Assembly: GCA_031409515.1 (NCBI GenBank) | Contig: JANNXJ010000024.1 | Coordinates: 1-59,406, forward strand | DNA length: 59,406 bases | Origin: SHZI01 sp031409515 | Lineage (GTDB): Bacteria; Pseudomonadota; Gammaproteobacteria; Steroidobacterales; GCA-2729495 | Reading direction: 5' to 3' | Part shown: piece after piece, positions 8,161-15,587 of the stretch | Layout of the letters: every line of letters starts with the position of its first letter | Numbering within the stretch: position 1 is the first letter of the stretch | The notes under the pieces: model-generated | The model's input: the letters and a program-made list of their open reading frames with translations, nothing else | The model's database searches: none | Told to the model about the DNA's origin: nothing | Position numbers and translations under genes: made by a program

Positions 8161-8514
8161 ATGACCACACCCAGCTCTACGACGAAGACCTACGGTTCAG
8201 CAGCTTCCAACAGCGGAGACCACCTTGCTTCTGCCTTCGATGGCGCCGGCCAGTCCGCACTCCACGCGATTGATGGTGCTGCCGACGCTCTCTCGAACAA
8301 GGTCGACGATATCCGCAGTCAGGCCGGGGCCGCCGCCACGCGCGGCATGGACGCCCTGCGGGACAGTTCGCGACAACTGCGCGAGACGGCAGGGCGTGCC
8401 ACCGACTCCACGATTGCCTATGTGAAGGACGAACCGGTGAAAGCGGTACTGCTTGCCGCCGCCACCGGTGCGCTGCTGATGGGCTTTGTGAGCCTGCTGC
8501 GTCGCGCCCGCTAG
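8161..8514 (+). CDS. DUF883 (ElaB/YqjD-like) membrane-anchored protein
   Basis: 117 aa. A helical N-terminal part with repeated Ala-Asp-Leu heptads (residues 30-85) is followed by the family signature TIAYVKDEPVKAVLLAAATGALLMGFVSLLRR, whose last 20 residues form a C-terminal anchor. E. coli ElaB/YqjD bind ribosomes at the inner membrane in stationary phase. AAAGGA sits upstream of the ATG. The next two genes are a holin-like protein and a further membrane protein, the same order as yqjD-yqjE-yqjK. Confidence 0.9.
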   Translation: MTTPSSTTKTYGSAASNSGDHLASAFDGAGQSALHAIDGAADALSNKVDDIRSQAGAAATRGMDALRDSSRQLRETAGRATDSTIAYVKDEPVKAVLLAAATGALLMGFVSLLRRAR

Positions 8515-8527
8515 AACCAAGCCGGTA

Positions 8528-8559
8528 GCGCCGGCCGTCACTGGTCGGCGCCTTTTTTT
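8528..8559 (+). terminator. intrinsic terminator after the DUF883 gene
   Basis: Nine-base-pair stem GCGCCGGCC/GGTCGGCGC with a six-base loop, followed by seven T residues at 8553-8559. It would end or attenuate transcription before the holin-like gene, so the box-controlled DUF883 gene can be expressed at a higher level than the following two genes. Confidence 0.85.
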
Positions 8560-8575
8560 CTGCCAAAGGACGAGC

Positions 8576-8959
8576 ATGATTCACCCACTATTGCAGTTGA
8601 TCGCCAGGGAACCCGATCTGCTGGGCGAGCATGCGGGTGCCTATGCTGAGCTTCTTGCGACCGAGATCGAGAAGACCACCAGGAGCTGGCAAGCATGGCT
8701 TGCCCTCTACGCCATCGCGCTGTTCCTGCTGGCCGTCGGTATCGTCTTCACCGGCGTGGCCCTGATGCTTTGGGCACTGGCTCCGCTGGCGACGATGAAT
8801 CTGCCCTGGCTCCTGGTCCTCGTGCCGCTGGCACCGCTCCTGGCAGGTAGCGTCTGCCTGTCCAGAGCACGGGCCAGGCCAAAGTACGCTGGACTCGCCG
8901 TCGTGAAGGAGCAGCTGGGTGCCGACCTTGCCATGCTACGGACGGTGAGTGCCTCATGA
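8576..8959 (+). CDS. phage-holin-like (YqjE/DUF1469-type) membrane protein
   Basis: 127 aa with two membrane helices (about residues 42-68 and 73-95) following a short amphipathic start (MIHPLLQLIAREPDLLGEHAGAYAELL). This layout and its place behind a DUF883 gene match YqjE-like proteins. Function is unknown. AAAGGA lies upstream of the ATG. Its end overlaps the next gene by four bases (ATGA). Confidence 0.8.
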   Translation: MIHPLLQLIAREPDLLGEHAGAYAELLATEIEKTTRSWQAWLALYAIALFLLAVGIVFTGVALMLWALAPLATMNLPWLLVLVPLAPLLAGSVCLSRARARPKYAGLAVVKEQLGADLAMLRTVSAS

Positions 8960-9441
8960 CGGCCGTCGAACGGCTGGCCTTGTCGCGGGAACGGCTGCGC
9001 CTGGCCATGCTACCGCCGCCGCCCAGGCCCGCTGAGCACCTGTTTGGCGAACGTTTTGGCGCGTTGACGGCCGGTCTCCTGGAGCGCCTCAAGACCACGC
9101 CCGGTCTTGCAGAGCTGATCGAACCGATCGAAGCCTGGTGGGCCCGGCATCCGTTGCGCACCGCCGGCCTGGTCGCGGCAGAAGCTTCGCGCAAGCTGGC
9201 AGCGCCACTCGCTGAACGTCATCCGCTAGCGCTGGTGTTTGGTGCAGTTCTGGTGGGCGCCGCACTGGTGTTAAGCCGGTCCTGGCGGTGGATCGCGAGC
9301 CCGGCGCTCGTCGCAGGACTCCTGCCCAGTCTCACTTCCCGCGGCCTGCGCGAACTGCCGCTTGCCTCCTTGGCGAAGCTCTTCGCGTCTATCAGTGCGC
9401 CGCGTACTGCAGGCGGTCAAGCCGAGTACCGCGACGGCTAG
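8956..9441 (+). CDS. membrane protein, third gene of yqjDEK-like cluster
   Basis: 161 aa. N-terminal basic helical part (VERLALSRERLRLAML, as in YqjK), one clear membrane segment near residues 94-110 (ALVFGAVLVGAALVL) and a second weaker one near 117-130. The ATGA overlap with the holin-like gene shows translational coupling. I recognise no enzymatic motif. Confidence 0.7.
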   Translation: MTAVERLALSRERLRLAMLPPPPRPAEHLFGERFGALTAGLLERLKTTPGLAELIEPIEAWWARHPLRTAGLVAAEASRKLAAPLAERHPLALVFGAVLVGAALVLSRSWRWIASPALVAGLLPSLTSRGLRELPLASLAKLFASISAPRTAGGQAEYRDG

Positions 9442-9449
9442 GTACTTCT

Positions 9450-10028
9450 GTGGGCTGCCGAACGGACAACTCGACGGGCTTACTGGCCCGGGTCGCACGC
9501 GATGATCAACTCGCAGTCAGAGAATGTATGGATCGCTATCGCGACCTGGTATGGGCGCTCGCCATGCGCTATCTCCGCAACAACGCCGACGCAGAAGATG
9601 CCGTGCAGGAGGTCTTCATCGACGTCTGGAGAAGCGCTGCGCGGTACGACTCGTCGATCGCCAGTGAAGCAACGTTTATCGGAACGATCGCGCGCCGCCG
9701 GCTGATTGACCGGGTCCGGGGCAACGGCCGGCGACCCCTCATGGTCACTCTGGACGATGCGCAACATGCCCCTCTCCTACCCACCATCCTGGCAACGGGT
9801 GAGTCGGACGCGGAAGTTCTGATCATCGAAGAGGCGCTGCGCAGTCTCGCTACCACCTACCAGAATGTTCTGTGCCTGTCGCTCTGGGAAGGCTTCACTC
9901 ACCAGCAGATTTCCAAGGGTCTCGATCTCCCGATCGGTACAGTGAAGTCCCGTGTTCGACGGGGTCTCATCCGGCTGCGCACCTTGCTCGACGTAACACC
10001 GGTCCGCCAGGGGGCAGACCTGCAATGA
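9450..10028 (+). CDS. ECF-type RNA polymerase sigma factor
   Basis: About 192 aa from the GTG at 9450; a shorter start at the ATG at 9530 is possible but would lose part of region 2. Region 2 (YRDLVWALAMRYLRNNADAEDAVQEVFIDVW) and region 4 with its helix-turn-helix (FTHQQISKGLDLPIGTVKSRVRRG) are intact. Such sigma factors direct polymerase to stress promoters. It starts eight bases after the preceding gene, but no anti-sigma gene follows: the next gene, egtD, is convergent. Its control is therefore not by an adjacent anti-sigma factor. Confidence 0.85.
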   Translation: MGCRTDNSTGLLARVARDDQLAVRECMDRYRDLVWALAMRYLRNNADAEDAVQEVFIDVWRSAARYDSSIASEATFIGTIARRRLIDRVRGNGRRPLMVTLDDAQHAPLLPTILATGESDAEVLIIEEALRSLATTYQNVLCLSLWEGFTHQQISKGLDLPIGTVKSRVRRGLIRLRTLLDVTPVRQGADLQ

Positions 10029-10052
10029 TCCAGGGGGAGGGTTGCGCGGAAG

Positions 10053-11033
10053 CTATTGCCCAGCGGGTAGCAGCAAATGGACCGAAAAGAGCTTGTCGTC
10101 GTCCAGCCACGCATCTACCGACTGCCAGCCCGCACGCCCAGCCAGGGCGAGAAACTCGTCAACCGAGTACTTGTAGGAACTCTCGGTATGAATCGACTCT
10201 TGCGCTGCGAACCCGACGTAACGACCGGCAACGCGCACCCTCTGGGCGATGGAGCTACGCAGATGCATTTCCACCCGACCCCTTTCTTCGGTGTAGAACG
10301 CCTCGTGCGCAAACAGACTCAGGTCAAACGTGGCATCCAGTTCGCGATTGATCCGTTGCAACAGATTCAGATTGAACGCGGCGGTCACGCCCGCGGCGTC
10401 GTTGTAGGCCGCCTGAAGAATCGTCCGGTCCTTTTTCAGATCCACACCGATGAGCAGGGCATCGGGTACCAGACTGCGGCAGGTTTGGCGCAGAAAGCGC
10501 TCCGCGTGCGCCGGATGGAAATTGCCAATGGTCGACCCTGGAAAAAACAGTAGCCGAGCAGCATGCCTGGCGTTTCGAGCCAGACTGAAAGGGGCGGTGA
10601 AGTCGGCGACAACGGGGAACACGGCCACGGCGGAGAATTCCTCCGCAAGTGAGGCCGCGGCGGTGCGGAGGAACTCGGCAGAAATATCCACGGGTACGTA
10701 GGCGGCAGGACGGCGCAACGCCCGGAGCAGAATGCGGGTTTTCAGGCTCGCGCCACTTCCCAGTTCGACGACTTCGGCATCAGGGCCGATGGCCGCGGCG
10801 ATGTTGCCGGCATACCGGCTCAGAATCTCCGTTTCCGTGCGCGTCGGATAGTACTCCGGCTGACGGCAGATCTCGTCGAAGAGAGCCGAGCCCTGGTCAT
10901 CGTAGAGGTACTTGCATTCCAGTGTCTTGCGGGAGCCGGTCAGCCCCTTAAGTACGGAACGCTCAAAGCTGCCCTGTTCTCCGGCAGGCGTGGGTGGCGC
11001 CAGCCAGCGCTCAACAGCCGATTGCCGGTTCAT
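10053..11033 (-). CDS. egtD: L-histidine N-alpha-methyltransferase
   Basis: 326 aa from the ATG at 11033. It shows the EgtD pattern: KYLYDDQGSALFDEICRQPEYYPTRTE, the SAM-binding motif VVELGSGASLKTRILL, YVPVDIS, FFPGSTIGNF, LLIGVDLKKD and a histidine-site region ending in EESSYKYS-like residues (HTESSYKYS). EgtD trimethylates histidine to hercynine, the first step of ergothioneine synthesis. The start overlaps a TGATG junction with an egtB scrap, showing that it was once the second gene of an egtBD operon. It converges on the sigma-factor gene. Confidence 0.9.
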   Translation of the reverse strand: MNRQSAVERWLAPPTPAGEQGSFERSVLKGLTGSRKTLECKYLYDDQGSALFDEICRQPEYYPTRTETEILSRYAGNIAAAIGPDAEVVELGSGASLKTRILLRALRRPAAYVPVDISAEFLRTAAASLAEEFSAVAVFPVVADFTAPFSLARNARHAARLLFFPGSTIGNFHPAHAERFLRQTCRSLVPDALLIGVDLKKDRTILQAAYNDAAGVTAAFNLNLLQRINRELDATFDLSLFAHEAFYTEERGRVEMHLRSSIAQRVRVAGRYVGFAAQESIHTESSYKYSVDEFLALAGRAGWQSVDAWLDDDKLFSVHLLLPAGQ

Positions 11034-11104
11034 CAGGCGTCCTCCGCCAGCCGGAGACCGGAAAACTGCCAGCGCTTCTCCGGTGGAAAGAAGTTCCGGT
11101 AAGT
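11033..11104 (-). pseudogene. egtB: egtB remnant (C-terminal 23 residues)
   Basis: In the frame that stops at 11033-11035 the residues TYRNFFPPEKRWQFSGLRL can be read, followed by AEDA and the stop. This is the highly conserved C-terminus of the EgtB formylglycine-enzyme-like sulfoxide synthase. Upstream of the Thr the match ends abruptly, and there is no room for the roughly 400 missing residues before 11370. The stop codon overlaps the egtD start as in intact operons. Deletion of egtB is inferred. Confidence 0.6.
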
Positions 11105-11369
11105 CGGGCAGACTTGACCCGCCGGCTGCGCGCAACTTCCGTCGCCGGGAGCAACCGGGCCATGTCGTTGTGACTTGAACTCATGATCCTGACTCCCTTG
11201 CCTGCGCCCCGGCGCTAGCGCGTGGCTACTCTTTCACGCGGCAGATCAGTGGTCAGTTCGCTAACGAACCGACGGCAACGCAGGACTGAGGAGAATCGCG
11301 GTAGCCGAACGACCAACGCTCAAGGCCACTAGTGACCTAAGAACCTTTTATCAACGAAAAGAGGACGAT

Positions 11370-11759
11370 ATGCAAACGACGACAGGTACTACAGCAACGA
11401 AAACCCCTAGCGGGCATACCGCTGCGATCCGGGCCAACAAGGTGATTGGCACCGGCGTAAAGAACCTGGCTGGAGAGAACATCGGAAAAGTCGAAGACGT
11501 GGTGCTGGACAAGCTGTCCAACAACATCCTGTTCGCTGTCGTAGGGTTTGGCGGGTTTCTGGGCATAGCCGAGAAGTACCATCCCATCCCCTGGTCATCC
11601 CTGGACTACGATGAAAGCCAGCAGAGCTATGTGGTCGATTTCACCAGGGAGCAACTGCAGAGTGCACCCTCGGACTCTCTGGAAGCGCTCACACGGAAAG
11701 ACAGCGGCGTCTATCGCGAACGCGCCTACGATTACTACCAGGTTCCCTATTCCTGGTAA
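11370..11759 (+). CDS. PRC-barrel domain stress protein
   Basis: 129 aa. The PRC-barrel beta domain covers about residues 18-90 (VIGTGVKNLAGENIGKVEDVVLDKLSN and HPIPWSSLDYD). A C-terminal tail ends in aromatic residues (YDYYQVPYSW). Small PRC-barrel proteins with this layout occur with CsbD and BON genes in desiccation- or salt-tolerant bacteria; the exact role is unknown. GAGGACGAT provides a ribosome site before the ATG. A strong inverted repeat follows the stop. Confidence 0.88.
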   Translation: MQTTTGTTATKTPSGHTAAIRANKVIGTGVKNLAGENIGKVEDVVLDKLSNNILFAVVGFGGFLGIAEKYHPIPWSSLDYDESQQSYVVDFTREQLQSAPSDSLEALTRKDSGVYRERAYDYYQVPYSW

Positions 11760-11767
11760 CCGTCCGC

Positions 11768-11810
11768 GCCGTGGCGGTGGGGTGGGTCTGACCCGCCTCA
11801 CCGCCACGGC
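11768..11810. terminator. hairpin downstream of PRC-barrel gene
   Basis: Perfect 12-bp inverted repeat GCCGTGGCGGTG / CACCGCCACGGC with a 19-base loop, nine bases after the PRC gene stop. There is no T run, so it may be a weak terminator or an mRNA 3'-end stabiliser. Confidence 0.55.
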
Positions 11811-11864
11811 AGGCCCCTGAGTGTGGCACCACGTGAAGTGATCGCCCCTGTCCTTTACGGCGGG

Positions 11865-12272
11865 ATGACCCGGGCACGGTTAGCCGGCCTCTATTTTGTC
11901 GTCCTGTGGTTCCTGATCGGCGGCGCGGCCCACTTTCTGGCCACGGATGCGGAAATGCGCATCGTGCCGCCGTACATACCGTGGCCCCGCGCCGCGGTGC
12001 TGGTCAGCGGCGTCTTTGAACTTCTCGGTGCAGTCGGCCTTCTGTGGCGCCCAACGCGGCGCGCCTCGGGACTGGGTCTGATGGCGTTGACTGTCGCTGT
12101 TACCCCGGCCCACATTTACATGCTGCAGAATCCTGAGTTGTTTGCCCTGCCTTACTGGGCCCTGGTGGCGCGGTTGCCCCTGCAAGTCGGGCTACTCGCG
12201 CTCATTGCCTGGTCCAGCGCACTCGAACCCGATCGCCAGCAGTGCAGAGCGGGCTCTAATGACTCAAGGTAA
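11865..12272 (+). CDS. DoxX-like four-helix membrane protein
   Basis: 135 aa from the ATG at 11865 (a GTG at 11823 in the same frame is an alternative). Four membrane helices are visible: residues 8-27, 45-65, 71-90 and 103-122, with the DoxX-like features FLIGGAAHFLA and FELLGAVGLLW. DoxX-type proteins are linked to respiratory or redox homeostasis; no catalytic residues can be assigned. Its 3' end overlaps the convergent dehydrogenase gene by nine bases. Confidence 0.72.
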   Translation: MTRARLAGLYFVVLWFLIGGAAHFLATDAEMRIVPPYIPWPRAAVLVSGVFELLGAVGLLWRPTRRASGLGLMALTVAVTPAHIYMLQNPELFALPYWALVARLPLQVGLLALIAWSSALEPDRQQCRAGSNDSR

Positions 12273-13658
12273 GACCGGCGTGACCCGCCAGATGCGGTTC
12301 CCCACATCGTCTGCGACGAGCAGCGCGCCCTGCTTGTCGAATGCCACGCCGACCGGCCGGCCACGGGCCTCGCCACGTTCATTCAGGAAGCCTGTCAGCA
12401 CATCTTCCGGCCCGCCGACTGGCACGCCATGGGCGAACGGCACAAAGATCACTTTATAGCCACTCGGCGGATCCCGGTTCCAGGAGCCGTGCTGGCCGAT
12501 GAATGCCCCGCCCGAAAAGCGACGGGGAAACAGACTGCCCTGGCCAAAGGCCAGGCCGAGGGAGGCCGTATGGGCACCGAGCGCATAGTCCGGTACTTTC
12601 GCTGTGGCCACCAGATCCGGCCGCGGCGGTTGCACTCGCTTATCCACATGCTGACCGTAGTAGCTGTAGGGCCAGCCATAGAAGCTGCCGTCCGCCACTG
12701 AAGTCATGTAATCCGGGACGAGATCGTTCCCGATCTCGTCCCGCTCATTCACCGCCACCCACAGAGCACCGGTGTCCGGCTGCCAGGCGAGCCCGTTGGG
12801 GTTGCGCAGGCCCGAGGCAAAGGTACGGGATTGACCCGTGGCGATATCGACCTCGAGAATCGTGGCCCGGCCAATCTCCTGGCTGATCCCGTTTTCGCCG
12901 ACGTTGCTGTTGGAACCCACGGTGACATAGAGCCGTTTTCCGCTGGCATCTGCGAGAACATTCTTGGTCCAATGGTGATTGATGGGGCCTGCAGGCAGGT
13001 CGATCAGCTTTACCGCTGGCGCGGTGATCCCAGTGTCGCCTGAGCGATAGGGAAAGCGCAGAACAGCATCCGTATCAGCGACATACAGGCTACCCCCCGC
13101 CAGTGCCATACCGAAGGGCGACGTGAGCCCACTCAGGAACACAGTCGTAAGGTCAGCAGTCCCATCCTGGTTTGTGTCTCGCAATAGCGTAATGCGGTTC
13201 GCGCTGGGGACGGCGGCTCCGGCCCGCTTCATGAAGCGCGCCATGAACCACCCCTTGATCCCCCGGCCGTCCGCCGGACGCACCGGCGCGTTGGTTTCCG
13301 CGACCAGCACGTCCCCATTCGGCAGTACGTAGAGCCAGCGCGGATGAGCGAGGTTTGCGGCGAAGGCATTGACGACAAACCCGCGAGCTGGAGTCGGTGC
13401 TTCCTGGCTATTCCAGCCCACTGCCTTGGCCACCTTGACTGTGGGAATCAGCCGGTGGCGAGGAGATGGCAGCGGGGGATCAGCGCCGAAGCCTGCTGGG
13501 GCCTGAAGAATCGACTCAGTCGCGACGACGTCTATGCCAAGCAATACTGCGGCACTCGCTACAGAGACAATGGCCCACAGACGCAATAACGCACCCGGCT
13601 CCTTCAGGCCAGGTCGACGATTCCGGCTATTCACGGTTCCTGCAACGCCCGAATGCAT
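12264..13658 (-). CDS. PQQ-type sugar (sorbosone-like) dehydrogenase
   Basis: 464 aa with an N-terminal membrane or signal segment (about residues 26-46). It then forms a six-bladed beta-propeller of the soluble aldose/L-sorbosone dehydrogenase family: ANLAHPRWLYVLPNGDVLVAET, LTSPFGMALAGGSLYVADTD, RNPNGLAWQPDTGALWVAVNERDEIG, FIGQHGSWNRDPPSGYKV and PVGVAFDKQGALLVADD. The enzymes oxidise aldoses or sorbosone in the periplasm with pyrroloquinoline quinone. No PQQ synthesis genes are in the window. It is followed closely upstream by the small exported protein at 13668. Confidence 0.88.
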   Translation of the reverse strand: MHSGVAGTVNSRNRRPGLKEPGALLRLWAIVSVASAAVLLGIDVVATESILQAPAGFGADPPLPSPRHRLIPTVKVAKAVGWNSQEAPTPARGFVVNAFAANLAHPRWLYVLPNGDVLVAETNAPVRPADGRGIKGWFMARFMKRAGAAVPSANRITLLRDTNQDGTADLTTVFLSGLTSPFGMALAGGSLYVADTDAVLRFPYRSGDTGITAPAVKLIDLPAGPINHHWTKNVLADASGKRLYVTVGSNSNVGENGISQEIGRATILEVDIATGQSRTFASGLRNPNGLAWQPDTGALWVAVNERDEIGNDLVPDYMTSVADGSFYGWPYSYYGQHVDKRVQPPRPDLVATAKVPDYALGAHTASLGLAFGQGSLFPRRFSGGAFIGQHGSWNRDPPSGYKVIFVPFAHGVPVGGPEDVLTGFLNERGEARGRPVGVAFDKQGALLVADDVGNRIWRVTPVLP

Positions 13659-13667
13659 GGCAGCCTC

Positions 13668-13964
13668 CTACGGGACGGTGAGGGACAACACGACCGGCGT
13701 GGCAACAGGCAGATGATCGCTGCCAACGAGCGTGACCGTGATTTTGTGCTTCCCGCGCGCTAGCTCATGAAAACTCAGCTTTGCCGCGGTCGCTGCCTTG
13801 TTCACCGGGTCCACCAGTTCCGCGCGCACAGAAGGCGCACTGGTCTCCGGCATGCCTGGTTTTGCAGCGGGCGCTGCCAGTGGCTGACCCAGGGAATACG
13901 AGGCGGAAAGCCCGTAGCCGGTCAATACCAGGGCAAGCCCGATGAGGTCGATACGTCGCACCAT
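13668..13964 (-). CDS. small exported protein upstream of dehydrogenase
   Basis: 98 aa from the ATG at 13964, preceded by GAGGGTGACCTA; the longer frame to 14057 is not needed. N-terminal signal or anchor (IDLIGLALVLTGYGLSASY), a Pro/Ala linker, then a beta-strand-rich domain (RGKHKITVTLVGSDHLPVATPVVLSLTVP) that looks like an Ig-like or cytochrome-partner fold. It is transcribed with the PQQ-type dehydrogenase, nine bases apart. Function is not known. Confidence 0.65.
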   Translation of the reverse strand: MVRRIDLIGLALVLTGYGLSASYSLGQPLAAPAAKPGMPETSAPSVRAELVDPVNKAATAAKLSFHELARGKHKITVTLVGSDHLPVATPVVLSLTVP

Positions 13965-14022
13965 TAGGTCACCCTCGATACATCTGTGCCCCTTGATTAT
14001 CAGATCTCTTCCAGCACCACCT

Positions 14023-14040
14023 CTGTACGGTCTCGCACAG
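14023..14040. promoter_or_regulatory. GTACG-type box between dehydrogenase operon and DUF1971 gene
   Basis: CTGTACGGTCTCGCACAG, differing from the box at 8053 only in the first spacer base. It lies in a divergent region 59 bases from the leftward start at 13964 and 80 bases from the rightward start at 14120. Confidence 0.75.
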
Positions 14041-14119
14041 AACACCTCGAGATGCATTGCTACTGTTCGATGTCATGGTCGACTTCGGCACTTAGATTTA
14101 ACGAAGAACGCAGAATCCC

Positions 14120-14755
14120 GTGAAACAACAGCGGCAACAACAGCTACAGGTACAGCGACAAAAGGCACTCTCGCGGTGGGAGAACGAGGGCGGTGCTGGG
14201 GCTCACGCCCTGCCGGAACTACCCCCCGCTGGCGATGCGTTTGCCAATGTCCCGGAGTTAAGCCACACCGAGTTGATCCGACTGCGCATGCGCGTGATTG
14301 CGCTGGAGAATCTGGTGATGGCGTTGTTCGCAGGAGCGACCAGTCGACAACATGACCTTGCGCGGGAAATGGCGACCTATATTGCTCCGCGACCGGGTTT
14401 CACCGCGCATCCCCTGACGATCCAGGCGGCACACCAGATGATTCATCTGCTTGGACGGGCCAGCGAGTTTCGGGAGCTCCCACTGGCGGCGAAGCCCTAC
14501 CGCCGCACCAGCGTATTCAATGAAAATACGCTGCCAGCCGGACTGCGCCGCGAACATCGCACCAAGCCGGGCGTCTGGGGTGTTATTCGGGTGCTCGATG
14601 GCCGGGTGCGCTATCAGGTGCTCGACCCCCTCTCCGAGGCGATCCTTGAGCCTGGCCATCCCGGCCTCGTGCTGCCTGACCAGCCGCATCTGGTCGAGCC
14701 GCTCGGTCCCGTCCGGCTGCGGGTCGAGTTCTACAGGCAGTTGCCGGAGCTGTAG
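14120..14755 (+). CDS. DUF1971 (TehB N-terminal-like) cupin protein
   Basis: 211 aa. The C-terminal 85 residues (PYRRTSVFNENTLPAGLRREHRTKPG onward) have the DUF1971 pattern found alone or fused to the tellurite-resistance methyltransferase TehB: a small jelly-roll with L-P-x-x-L-x-x-x-H-x-T-K-x-G-x-W. The N-terminal part is helical (TELIRLRMRVIALENLVMALFAG) and resembles a fragment often found in hypothetical proteins. Possible role in tellurite or oxidant response, not proven. A GTACG-type box lies upstream. Confidence 0.72.
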   Translation: MKQQRQQQLQVQRQKALSRWENEGGAGAHALPELPPAGDAFANVPELSHTELIRLRMRVIALENLVMALFAGATSRQHDLAREMATYIAPRPGFTAHPLTIQAAHQMIHLLGRASEFRELPLAAKPYRRTSVFNENTLPAGLRREHRTKPGVWGVIRVLDGRVRYQVLDPLSEAILEPGHPGLVLPDQPHLVEPLGPVRLRVEFYRQLPEL

Positions 14756-14840
14756 CCTGCGTTACTACAACTAACAGAACCCACACTGTTGATCCACTCG
14801 CACAAGCCAGGCGCGGTCAGCAGCCTCTCCCGGTAGGCGT

Positions 14841-14858
14841 CTGTACGGTAGGGCACGG
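14841..14858 (+). promoter_or_regulatory. GTACG-type box, BON gene promoter
   Basis: CTGTACGGTAGGGCACGG, with a mismatch in the right half (GGCACG). It ends 56 bases before the BON gene start. A GATACT -10 candidate lies about 20 bases downstream. Confidence 0.65.
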
Positions 14859-14913
14859 TGACAGCACCCCATTGTCCCGATACTCAGCAACTACTCAAAC
14901 CAAGGACACAATC

Positions 14914-15246
14914 ATGAAGAAGATACGTGCGCTCGCCGCCGCAGTAGCCTGTTCGTTCGCTGTGCTTGTGCCGCTCGCCGCGGTCGCTGCCTCCGACACT
15001 AAAAATACGCAACCAACGCTGGTGATCAAAGATTCCTCAATAAAGTCGTCGATTAAGGCGCAGCTGGCCTCCGACCCATTCAAGGGTCTGTCGGACATCG
15101 ACGTCGACGTCGACGATCATGGCGTCGTCACTCTGGAGGGCAAAGTGCCCACCCAGGAGTCTGCCGACCGCGCAATATCGATCGCAAGAGCGACCGAAGG
15201 CGTGCGCCAGGTAAAGAGCGCCCTGAAGGTCAAGGTCGACGACTGA
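14914..15246 (+). CDS. secreted single-BON-domain protein
   Basis: 110 aa. A signal peptide at residues 1-26 (MKKIRALAAAVACSFAVLV) is followed by a BON domain at about 43-109 (DSSIKSSIKAQLASDPFKGLSDIDVDVDDHGVVTLEG). OsmY-type periplasmic stress protein, shorter than the three-BON protein at 1335. A GTACG-type box upstream places it in the putative regulon. The start is the ATG followed by the basic signal-peptide n-region. Confidence 0.9.
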   Translation: MKKIRALAAAVACSFAVLVPLAAVAASDTKNTQPTLVIKDSSIKSSIKAQLASDPFKGLSDIDVDVDDHGVVTLEGKVPTQESADRAISIARATEGVRQVKSALKVKVDD

Positions 15247-15587
15247 CCACAAATCACAGGTCGAATCATCGTTGATGAGGGCGGGAACTCTCTCAAGCGG
15301 CCTTGAGCCACATCCTTCTCTCGACATTTATGGGTTAACACGTAGCCACGGGACGGGTGGCGACGAAGCGGGTTGTACCAGCCTTCCAGCCAGCAGAATT
15401 CGGCGCGCTGCCGAGGCGCCGAATCAGGGTCACCGCGCCGGTCCGGTCCCTTGCCCGGGCCATTCTTGCCGACTATGCTCCGAGAGCCGGTCGGAAACAG
15501 CCTTCAGCGGTCCGATATCCTCTGGCTAAAGCGGCTCTTTCCCACCCTGCTCCATGACATCCGGCAACCCGGCCAGGAGGACCCAGA
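15247..15587. other. gap between BON gene and CheB-CheR gene
   Basis: About 340 bases with no supported gene. A short hairpin (CTCAAG-CGGC-CTTGAG, 15289-15304) may end the BON transcript. AGGAGG at 15575-15580 is the ribosome site of the next gene. Confidence 0.4.
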
